Source: Modestobacter excelsi | GTDB lineage: Bacteria > Actinomycetota > Actinomycetes > Mycobacteriales > Geodermatophilaceae | Direction: 5' to 3' | Assembly: GCF_005930495.1 (NCBI RefSeq) | Contig: NZ_SJEX01000002.1 | Location: forward strand, 1-64,000 | DNA length: 64,000 nt | Shown here: positions 17,389 through 24,198 of the stretch, piece by piece | Layout: each line of letters begins with the position of its first letter | Numbering within the stretch: position 1 is the first letter of the stretch | Program-made: the position numbers and the translations under genes | Notes under the pieces: model-generated | Seen by the model: only the letters and a program-made list of their open reading frames with translations | What the model was told of the DNA's origin: nothing | Databases searched by the model: none

Positions 17389-17650
17389 TTGAGTCCTGGG
17401 GTCGCGACGTGGTTGCACCGTCCCGACGCCCGGTTGGCCGGCGGTGACGACGGCACGGTGCGGTTGTGGGACCGGGCCAGGAGGGCCCGAGCATGGTTTT
17501 CGCTGGGCACTCCGGTGCTGCCACCAATGCCGCCTATGATTCTCAGGAGCGAATGCTTGCGAGCAGCGGCGCCGATGGATCAGTGCGGGTCTGGGATCCA
17601 ATCAGTGGGGTGGCCATCGGTGAACCGCTGAGGGGCCACCGAGGCCCACA
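17389..17650 (+). pseudogene. WD40-repeat gene fragment on the opposite strand
   Basis: Frame 1 reads DARLAGGDDGTVRLWDRARRA. After a frameshift the text continues in frame 3 as FAGHSGAATNAAYDSQERM, then ASSGADGSVRVWDP and AIGEPLRGHRG. These are two WD40 units that differ in sequence from the TIR-WD40 gene and point the other way, so they are the remains of a separate repeat protein rather than a broken copy of it. No start codon belongs to it. Confidence 0.65.
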
Positions 17651-17749
17651 ACGGATGCGGCGTTCAGCACGGACGGAGCGCTGCTCGTGTCGGCGGCGCC
17701 TTTAAACTGACCCCTGGCGAAGGGCGGGGGACTCAGCGTCTCCGCGGCG

Positions 17750-17935
17750 GTGACGCTCGCGGTGGTGCCGATCATCCGTACGGCGAGGCTCGGCGCGACC
17801 GTGTCGAAGCATGGACCCGCGCCCGGTCGGTCTCGAAAGGGCTCAAGGAGGAGGTCTATCTCTACCTCACCGGCACACCCCGAACGACGGCACCGGCGGG
17901 GACGCGCGCACCACCCCTGTCGCCGTCGCCTAAGC
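17750..17935 (+). pseudogene. possible SLATT/DUF4231 fragment
   Basis: Two frames together give LAVVPIIRTARLGATVSK and then EAWTRARSVSKGLKEEVYLYLTG. The second piece resembles the helix after the two membrane segments of SLATT/DUF4231 proteins, which are pore-forming-type effectors. The match is short and frameshifted, so this is tentative. It directly follows the WD40 fragment on the same strand. Confidence 0.3.
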
Positions 17936-18804
17936 CAGGATTAAGGCTGCTGCTACGTGGATCCTCGCAGGGTTGTTCAGGGCGTCGAAGGCGAACGGTA
18001 TGGCGACCGCTGCGACCGCTGCGATTCCCGTGCTGACCCGAAGGGGTACGTCCCGGAAGTGTCAGTCCGATAAATCCCTGACCTTCGACCGAAGAGGTGT
18101 CGAGCCGGCGACCACGAGCACCGCCAGGGCAACGCCTTTCGGCCAGTAGTCCGACGCAAACCTGCCCACGGAGCCGACACGGTAGTGACGACGGGTCGCA
18201 CTCTCCTCATGCCCCTCCGTTAAGTCGGCAATCTCGCGTCGGGTGAGGCCTCGTTGAGGTAGACGACTTACCCATCGGGAGCCTCACGTCCTCGTCAAGG
18301 GCCGGCTGCAGGAGTCGCGGCGGCTGTGGTCGCAGTGTGGTCGCGGACTCCCCGCCATCGGGGCACGGGGGGCGGCAGCCTTCGGCAAGTTAGGCGGCTT
18401 TGACCTTCGTAACTAGCATCCGTCGGCACCGGTCAACATCCCCGGGTCGGGACTTTTAATCCGTAGGCTTTTGCGGCGGCCGGATGGCTAAAGGACGAGT
18501 GGGGCGACCGTATTGCACATATGTCTGTCCGCCCAGATGTCGCTCGTCGTCTGTCCTGCCTAGCGTGCCTGAAGGCGGGACAAGCTTGGCCGGATGACAG
18601 TCCGGCGGTCGGTCAGTTTGCTGGCCTGGGGCAGAAGTCGTAGCGGTCCGCACTCAGTCCGCAGAAAGTCGCAAGAGACTCGTCTTCGCTCATCAGCACC
18701 CAGCGGTGGTCAACAGTTAAAAAGTTGGTAAGAAGCATTATGTAACGGTTGGCGATGCCGATCCAGCGCTTCGTCAACGTTCGCTTTAACGTGGTCCAGT
18801 TCTA
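17936..18804. other. long non-coding or decayed stretch
   Basis: No frame in these ~870 bases reads like protein. It includes the short repeat array at 18656-18678. Around 18770-18804 there is sequence similar to 21281-21342 downstream of the toxin gene, suggesting an old duplication. Confidence 0.4.
18656..18678 (+). repeat. degenerate copy of the AGTCCGCAA repeat array
   Basis: AGTCCGCAGAA followed by AGTCGCAAGAG, two units spaced 11 bases apart. The same text with three cleaner units is at 21154-21186. The spacing equals that of the CGCCCACAAGA arrays near the att sites, so these may be remnants of another integrase's arm sites. Confidence 0.45.
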
Positions 18805-19401
18805 CTAGCGTAGTACGCTTGGATCGAACGGTCGCCCACCTGGTGGCAATTTCTCCGGATATGGATCGGCTTTTCCGACCTTGTGGAGCTCGCCATTGAC
18901 GTCGCGGCGCCACCGCGTCCAGCTCTTGTCCGTGAACTCTACCTCGACGCCAATCACCATGCCGATCGCCTGGCTACGGTCGACGGAGCCTCCTCTTGAA
19001 GTGTCTGGCAACTGCTCGTAGTACGTGGGGGTATCGGTTGGAGCTAGCACGGAGGATCCGAAGGTTTGCGTCACATCACGGAAGTCGCGGACGGTGGCTA
19101 CAAATCTATGAACTGGCAGTCCGGAGCGATTGATAAGCAGAGGTCCTTCTTTTGGGCTGAGTTTGCCCCACCATGCGTAGACCAGTTCGGCCTGACTTCG
19201 CTCTTCCCTGTTCCGTGCTTCCTGTTGCTCTGCCAGTAGAAGCTCAATCTGCCTCGACTGATGTCGGTTCGCCTTCAAAGCTGCCCATACCGCGAGGGCG
19301 GCAAAAACGAGGGCCAAGACGGAGCCGATTGCGGAAATCCACTCGGGCCACGAGCCCCCGTCGAGCTGGGGGAGTTGAAACTGCGCTAGATGATCAACCA
19401 T
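18805..19401 (-). CDS. hypothetical protein with N-terminal TM helix
   Basis: About 198 residues from ATG 19401 (an in-frame GTG at 19422 is also possible). One membrane helix, EWISAIGSVLALVFAALAVWAA, is followed by a charged coiled-coil stretch (RQIELLLAEQQEARNREERSQ) and a C-terminal beta-rich domain (GPLLINRSGLPVHRFVATVRD, VEVEFTDKSWTRWRRD). It looks intact. No family is recognised; similar TM-coil-beta proteins are common hypothetical genes in actinobacterial islands. Base composition is below that of the chromosome. Confidence 0.65.
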   Translation of the reverse strand: MVDHLAQFQLPQLDGGSWPEWISAIGSVLALVFAALAVWAALKANRHQSRQIELLLAEQQEARNREERSQAELVYAWWGKLSPKEGPLLINRSGLPVHRFVATVRDFRDVTQTFGSSVLAPTDTPTYYEQLPDTSRGGSVDRSQAIGMVIGVEVEFTDKSWTRWRRDVNGELHKVGKADPYPEKLPPGGRPFDPSVLR

Positions 19402-19559
19402 GTTGACGGTCGGACCGGTCACGCTGCGAAGTATCGGGCATCGGGACCCCCGTAGACGTCAGGAGCCGAGCGAGTGTCCCACCGCTCGTCAAAGCGACGT
19501 TCAGTGACGAAACTTTGGGCGCAGCGACACGCCTGCCTGTGAAAGCGCGAGAGGTCGTG

Positions 19560-19855
19560 TTCGCTCGAAAGCCGAGCTGCATGGCGATGGTGCGCGTGCT
19601 TTGGACTCCGCCCGCACGATGTCGCACCAGGTCTGGCGCTTGGGTGAAGTCGTGCAGCGGCAGGATGGCGAGTCTGGTGTCCTTCGCCCACAGGATCCGA
19701 TCTTCGGCGCGAGCCTGCTCCCGGTGCCGCAGCTCCAGCTCGGCGAGTTGACCTTTCGTGCGGTTGGTGACGAAGGCGGTCACGTGGAGGTCGTCGATGT
19801 GGGTGATCTGCAGTTGCGCGCCGGGGTGGCCAGCCCTGCGCACGATCGGCCGCAT
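19560..19855 (-). pseudogene. IS1380-family transposase C-terminal fragment
   Basis: The minus-strand frame reads ITHIDDLHVTAFVTNRTKGQ, then LAELELRHREQARAEDRILWAKDT and LPLHDF. This matches the C-terminal part of IS1380-type DDE transposases (usually HRVTAFATNT, LELRHRRRARCEDRIR, AKDTGLRNLPLH). The rest of the transposase and the terminal repeats are missing, so it is a fossil. It abuts the membrane-protein gene at 18805-19401. Confidence 0.65.
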
Positions 19856-20002
19856 GCCCGCCGGCCACGGGGCAAGGCTGAACGGCGCGGTGACCTCGGA
19901 GACTCAGGCGCCGGTGCGGGATTGACTGTCGGCGTCGTACGCCGGTTCCCATAGGCGCTCGGGGCCCGAGGTTGCCGAGTCGCTGGACGACAGCACCCGC
20001 GT

Positions 20003-20352
20003 ATGACCGTCCAGGCAGGGAACTTCTTCGCCGATCGGCTTCCTGCGGCGGACGCGTACTTGCTCATGGAGATCTTGCGTGACTGGGCCGACGAGGAGTG
20101 TGTCGAGATCCTGCGCGCGCTCCGACGGGCCGCGCATGACGGCTCCACGCTGGTGGTCATCGAGGGTGTTCTCGCCGAGCAGGGATCGGACCGGCGGCCA
20201 CGCACCCTCGATCTGGTCATGCTGACGGTCACCGGGGGACGGGCGCGGACGGCGGCCGAGCTGACTGCGCTGTTCGAACAGGGTGGCTTCCGGCTCGACC
20301 GGGTGTCGACACGGCCAGCCCGATGCGCGTCGTCGAGGCCAGCCCCGTCTGA
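20003..20352 (+). pseudogene. O-methyltransferase (family 2) C-terminal fragment
   Basis: The frame gives NFFADRLPAADAYLLMEILRD, then WADEECVEILRALRRA, then DGSTLVVIEGVL, LDLVMLTVTGGRARTAAELT and ALFEQGGFRLDRV. This is the SAM-binding C-terminal part of plant-type/antibiotic O-methyltransferases. The N-terminal dimerisation domain is missing. A one-base frameshift near 20310 moves the normal ending (ASPMRVVEASPV) into another frame, ending at 20352. Non-functional. Confidence 0.7.
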
Positions 20353-20757
20353 AATCCGTCCGTGCACACCTGCGTCCGGGACAGGGCACGAGTCCAATGA
20401 GCCTGCGTGAAGGCGGCGGTCGCCTCCGCACGCCGAACATCGGGTGAGACGAGTGTCCGAGGGGGACTGGCGGCCGCCGCGTGGTGCCACTGTGGTGGCC
20501 TGAGCGGGTCGTTCAAGGTGGTTCGCGCATGTCCCCGGGTGATTGGGCAGCGCGCTGACCTGCGAAAACGCACTCCATTGAACTTCCCTGAATCCCCACA
20601 AGCCGCCCTGGCAGTGTGCGGGTACGGCGAGCGAGGTGAGCAGCGTCGTTGAGAAGGTGAGTGCTTTCGCCTCATGCCCTGGCGCGGCCCGGAGACCCCG
20701 TGCGCGGGCGATTGACCGTCTCGGTTGGCCACCGTCACGCTTCGGGCGGAGCGAGCG
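20353..20757. other. no supportable gene
   Basis: About 400 bases between the methyltransferase fragment and a possible small gene. Frames are short and of random-looking composition. The interval 20953-21153 to the right is similar. Confidence 0.4.
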
Positions 20758-20952
20758 CTACCTGCCGGCGTCGGGGTCCAGGCGGTTGGCCTCGTCAATG
20801 TGCCGTTGGCCGTTGGCCGACAAACCGTGGGCGCGTCGCCGCACCTCATCCGAGTCGGGCAGCTTGTCGGCGTGCTGGAGCATCCGACGCTCTACGGCGT
20901 GCTCGGCCTCTCCAACGCGTCGATGGGCATCGGCGAGCGGCTTCTTGCTCAC
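20758..20952 (-). CDS. possible 64-residue basic/helical protein
   Basis: From GTG 20952 the product (SKKPLADAHRRVGEAEHAVE, then LQHADKLPDSDEVRRRAHGL) is charged and helical, with a natural-looking amino-acid mix. A GGAG stands directly against the start with no proper spacing, so initiation is doubtful. No family recognised. It could equally be a fragment. Confidence 0.35.
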   Translation of the reverse strand: MSKKPLADAHRRVGEAEHAVERRMLQHADKLPDSDEVRRRAHGLSANGQRHIDEANRLDPDAGR

Positions 20953-21153
20953 CTCCGGAACTCTAACGGCCTTCGACCAAGCGAGCGTGCCGCCTGGCGT
21001 CGGTCAGGCGGCGCACTTGCGGCGACGACGCGGGCACCAGAAGTTCCGCCTCGCGTCCTTTGGCCGGGCGGGATCGAGGCTGCCTCTGCAGCCCGCCCTT
21101 CAACGACAGTTGCGGACTGAGGCACCGTGCCCGCTACGGCGAGCGCGACGCTC

Positions 21154-21186
21154 AGTCCGCAAAAAGTCCGCAAGAGTCCGCAAAAC
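21154..21186 (+). repeat. array of three AGTCCGCAA repeats
   Basis: AGTCCGCAA occurs three times at 10-11 base spacing (starting at 21154, 21165 and 21175). A degenerate two-unit copy is at 18656-18678. It lies downstream of the toxin gene. The arrangement is like arm-type sites, possibly of an element no longer present. Confidence 0.5.
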
Positions 21187-21322
21187 GGTCGGTTCTCCTC
21201 GTGCTCGACCATCACAAGTCAACGGCATTAGTGCTGGTCAGCGCGCTGAATCAACGCGAGCACGTCAAGATCGAACACCTCATCAACGTTCCGCTTCAAC
21301 GCGCCTATGTGGTCCTAAGCGG

Positions 21323-21673
21323 CTACTTAGTCTCGCTCGGATGACTTGTGTGCACCTGCTCGACGACGACCGTTCGCTCGTGGACGTAGAACCAGATGCG
21401 CGCTGTGCCTTTCGCCGTCGGCTTGTGCTGCCATCGCTCGTGAGTTGTTCCTCCGCGTGAGATCGTGCCGAGTTCGCCGCGCAGGGGGTAGTTGGTCGGA
21501 GTCTGAAGCAGGGGCGTTCCCGTAAGAAAGTCCCAAGTCTCCGTCATGGCGTTGCGGATAGTTGCAACGAGGTCTTGCCACCCTTTGCGTGCCTGCGCGG
21601 TGCCGAAGCGGAGCTCGTACTCGGTCTTCTTTGGGGGCCGTGGGACGAGCTCGCCGCGCTTGGCCGCCGCCAC
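21323..21673 (-). CDS. type II toxin (RelE/ParE-like)
   Basis: 116 residues from GTG 21673. The sequence RPPKKTEYELRFGTAQARKG, then WQDLVATIRNAM, TPTNYPLRGEL, HERWQHKPTAKGTARIWFYV and EQVHTSHPSETK follows a well-known actinobacterial toxin family annotated as a cytotoxic translational repressor. It probably acts as an mRNA-cleaving or ribosome-directed toxin. The start lies two bases after the antitoxin stop on the same transcript, so translation should be coupled. The frame is intact. Confidence 0.85.
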   Translation of the reverse strand: MAAAKRGELVPRPPKKTEYELRFGTAQARKGWQDLVATIRNAMTETWDFLTGTPLLQTPTNYPLRGELGTISRGGTTHERWQHKPTAKGTARIWFYVHERTVVVEQVHTSHPSETK

Positions 21674-21675
21674 GG

Positions 21676-22134
21676 CTACGGACGCTCCACAGTCTCATCG
21701 TCGTCGAGCCATTCGAGGTTTGCACTGCCGAGCCCGGCGGCGAGGGCGGAGGCGGTCTCCCTCCATGACACCAGCTCTGCGATCACGAGGTGGGACTGAT
21801 GGGTGGAGAACGACGCACGCGCGGCGTCAACGAGATCTTGCGCGCAGGCCGCGCGGTCTGTCGGCGACAGTGCGAGCATCCATGGAAAGGACTTGGCCAT
21901 GCGCTCGGCGAGCGTGCCGTCGTCGTCCAGGGCGACGGTGATGAGTTGCGCTGCGAACTCCAGCAGGCGGGAACGGCTTTCAGCTTCGCGCTGCGACATG
22001 AGGACCAGCGGCTCACCGTCGCGCCGGGTCACCGTCACGGGGTGGTCCTCTGCCTCAGCGAAGACCTCGGCCGAGTGCTTGCTCAGGTCCGAGGAGCGTC
22101 GCGTCGCGAGCGGGATGTCTAGTGCGGCCGTCAT
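21676..22134 (-). CDS. Phd/YefM-type antitoxin
   Basis: 152 residues. The N-terminus has the Phd/YefM DNA-binding fold (DLSKHSAEVFAEAEDHPVTV, RRDGEPLVLMSQREAE). The longer C-terminal part (AELVSWRETASALAAGL, LEWLDDDETVERP) should wrap and neutralise the toxin encoded just downstream. Length is about twice that of minimal Phd proteins, which fits this actinobacterial subtype. The pair would autoregulate and stabilise the island. Confidence 0.83.
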   Translation of the reverse strand: MTAALDIPLATRRSSDLSKHSAEVFAEAEDHPVTVTRRDGEPLVLMSQREAESRSRLLEFAAQLITVALDDDGTLAERMAKSFPWMLALSPTDRAACAQDLVDAARASFSTHQSHLVIAELVSWRETASALAAGLGSANLEWLDDDETVERP

Positions 22135-22173
22135 GGACCCATCGTATTCGGAATATGTTCGGAAGTCCAGTGG

Positions 22174-22281
22174 CCAGATCTACCGCACGTCCTGGCCCGC
22201 GTCTACGACGACAAGGCCACCGCGAAGACCGCCCTCAGGGCTAGCGACCTGGACTGGACCTGGCCTACCCCGTCACACTGA
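22174..22281 (+). pseudogene. NmrA-like NAD(P)-binding protein fragment
   Basis: A short frame reads HVLARVYDDKATAKTALRAS, then DLDWTW, and stops. Intact SDR/NmrA oxidoreductases have the same KAxxExxLRASGLDWTIVRP segment here. Only this ~35-residue piece is visible, with no start and a frame loss right after it. The rest of 22282-22555 holds nothing clear. Confidence 0.35.
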
Positions 22282-22555
22282 CCAGCGGCCCCTGCACCCG
22301 GAGTGCGCGGACGAGCGTCCTGTCAGCGACCACCAGGATCCCCGGCCTGCCCCCCCGTCCCGGGCCAACGTCGCCGACGTCCCGATCGCCGGCGTGACCG
22401 CCACCGACTGGATGCACCAGGCCAAGGGCCGCTGTGTCTCTGAGCGGCCCACTGAAGGACACCCCAAGGGCCTGCGTGGAGCCTTCTCCTCAATTGCCTC
22501 CAGGGGGCTGGTGCGGACTGCGACATGCAGCCCAGGCGGCCGGCGAAGGGACCGT

Positions 22556-22849
22556 TCAGGACTCAACGGCCTGCTGCTCTAACGACCGTTCAGCTGGCGC
22601 GGGCTCCGCTGAAGACGACTCCGCAGGCGTGCCCATGCGTTGGTCGATGTGGTGCTCCAGGCCCCGGCCGATGGCTCGGGTCACGGGGAAGAGGACGTTG
22701 GCGAAGACGAGAGCTCCGAGTGCCCAGCCCGCCAGTCCCCAAGAGGGCTCGACGCCAGATGCGAGGGCCACGCCTGCACCCGTAGCTCCGCCTGTGCGGA
22801 ACAAGATGTCTCCGATGGCGTGCAAGGTCGACGCGGGAGAGTCGGCCAC
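22556..22849 (-). CDS. small two-TM membrane protein
   Basis: 97 residues from GTG 22849. Two hydrophobic segments (IGDILFRTGGATGAGVALAS and GLAGWALGALVFANVLFPVT) are followed by a charged tail (RGLEHHIDQRMGTPAESSS). There is no recognised family and no clear ribosome binding site. Codon use is reasonable for coding. Function unknown. Confidence 0.5.
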   Translation of the reverse strand: MADSPASTLHAIGDILFRTGGATGAGVALASGVEPSWGLAGWALGALVFANVLFPVTRAIGRGLEHHIDQRMGTPAESSSAEPAPAERSLEQQAVES

Positions 22850-23387
22850 GGGGCGCTCCAGCCAGCCTCATCGCCCCAGCCCGACGAGGACGGTAGCTCC
22901 TCGTGTCATTCCCAGCAGCACAGTGCGCCCACCTGCGGGCACGGCATCACCTAGGACACCTACACCAACCCCGAGCTTTCCTGTCGGTCACCGCTTTCGA
23001 GAAACCCAGGGCTTGGGGCCGAGTCCCCTACTTGCGGCACCCGGGGGTGCTGCCAGACCCGAGGATCAATGCCCCACACGCTGTAGGGACTCCTCTCGGG
23101 CGGGAAGCTCCGGCCCTCAACCAGCGAGCTACCCGCCCCCAAGGATACCCGAAGCGACGACGCCGACAGAGCTGAACGACTCGGCACCCTTCGGACCTCA
23201 AGTGCCTTCGAGCCTGCGGTAGGACAGCAGCAATGCGGTCCGTCGGTCTGACCGGCTACCGGCGGTAGGGACGCCGACTTTGGCTGTCTTACTGAAACAG
23301 GCAGGGGCGCGCTGCCTCGTCGGTGTCTCCAAAGCCGCCCTCAGGGACATCTAACGGGCAGCTTGCTGGGCTGGCCTACCCCCACGC
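22850..23387. other. no supportable gene near the right end of the island
   Basis: These ~540 bases show no coherent protein frame. Together with the arm-type repeats at 23388-23412 they form the non-coding right flank of the island before attR. Confidence 0.45.
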
Positions 23388-23412
23388 GGCGCCCACAAGA
23401 CGCCCACAAGAC
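23388..23412 (+). repeat. arm-type direct repeats near attR (two 11-mers)
   Basis: Exact copy of the 25-base string at 6348-6372, including two CGCCCACAAGA units, in the same orientation. It lies 104 bases inside attR. A match at both element ends strongly suggests a recombination-protein binding site. Confidence 0.65.
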
Positions 23413-23516
23413 GGCCAACAATCGTCATACTTGGCCGTGAACGCCCAACGGCGAAACCGCAGGTAAGAGCCACGGTTGATCATTAACGCGCTGGTCAGAA
23501 CAGGGTGTCGTCCGAG

Positions 23517-23560
23517 CTTTTAATCCGCGGGTTGTGGGTTCGATCCCCACGGGGCCCACC
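23517..23560 (+). repeat. attR core, 44-bp direct repeat with tRNA-Lys
   Basis: Identical to 6258-6301. It contains the 3' half of tRNA-Lys (anticodon loop onward) without a 5' half, so it is not a functional tRNA. It marks the right end of the island. Confidence 0.93.
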
Positions 23561-23778
23561 AAGCAAGCCGCTGACCTGGGGTTATTCTGGATTGAATGGG
23601 CGAAGAGCCCGTCGACATCGCGTGCTAACACGCTTTACCCCCATCTTTGCGCCCGGCTACTGGGGCGTGACTTGGTCGCATGCTGACCTTGAGCAGGTCA
23701 GTAGACCCGCGGACGTCGAGGCTGTCGGCCGCCCACGTCCCTGCTCGAGACGCCAGCGCTCCGACTGAGGGGCGATGG

Positions 23779-24010
23779 TCAGCGCGGGAGGGGTGGATCG
23801 ATGGGCTCGACGGCGCGGGTCTCGAGGTAGGCGTCGAGGTCGGTTTGCTAGAAGCGCAGGGAGCGGCCGGCGTAGGTGAACTTCACTCGCCGTTCGGCGA
23901 CCAGCCGGTAGATGAGCCGCGGTCCGCACCGGAGGTAGTCCGCGGCGCTGTGGACGTCGTGGAGCTGGTCGCCGGCGTCGACCGGGGGGGCGGGGCTTCG
24001 GTGCGGTCAT
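23779..24010 (-). pseudogene. broken excisionase-type HTH gene
   Basis: ATG 24010 has a good AAAGGAG seven bases upstream. The coding text becomes a normal HTH_17/excisionase only if one C is removed from a seven-C run at about 23984-23990. It then reads VDAGDQLHDVHSAADYLRCG, then PRLIYRLVAERRVKFTYAGR, reaches an in-frame TAG, and continues QTDLDAYLETRAVEPIDPP to TGA at 23779. Two separate lesions make it a pseudogene. It follows the relaxase gene in the same direction, the order seen in actinobacterial integrative elements (relaxase-xis-int); the matching int is missing. Confidence 0.75.
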
Positions 24011-24198
24011 GCTCGCTCCTTTGCACACGGGTCGCCGCACTGGGCCGCGACCTCGGCTACCCGCGGGTGCCCACGGCCTCTTGGCGTCTATAGGCGCGTC
24101 TAAGCGGCGGTTGGTGACACCCGGCGACTGAATCCTCGCGGGAGTCCGATCGCTGACGCCGCACTTGAGCGGGCAATTGCGCCGGTGCGGTGGGCGGG

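Larger units (their letters stand above)
6258..23560. mobile_element. integrated genomic island in tRNA-Lys (about 17.3 kb)
   Basis: Bounded by the 44-bp att repeats, with integrase and excisionase at the left end. Inside lie genes of visibly lower G+C than the chromosome (single lines around 11221 and 12241 are near 50%), several truncated or frameshifted genes and transposase fragments. No relaxase, replication gene or phage structural gene was recognised between the repeats, so it is probably mobilisable only with help or is a decaying island with defence-type cargo. Confidence 0.88.

Noticed and set aside
20661-21460. Several long plus-strand frames between the methyltransferase fragment and the toxin gene
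   Set aside because: Their products are Arg/Ser/Pro-rich with no natural motifs, lack ribosome binding sites, and the longest runs antisense over the toxin gene.
23517-23560. Possible second tRNA-Lys gene
   Set aside because: It is an exact copy of only the 3' part of tRNA-Lys, without 5' half; it is the attR core.
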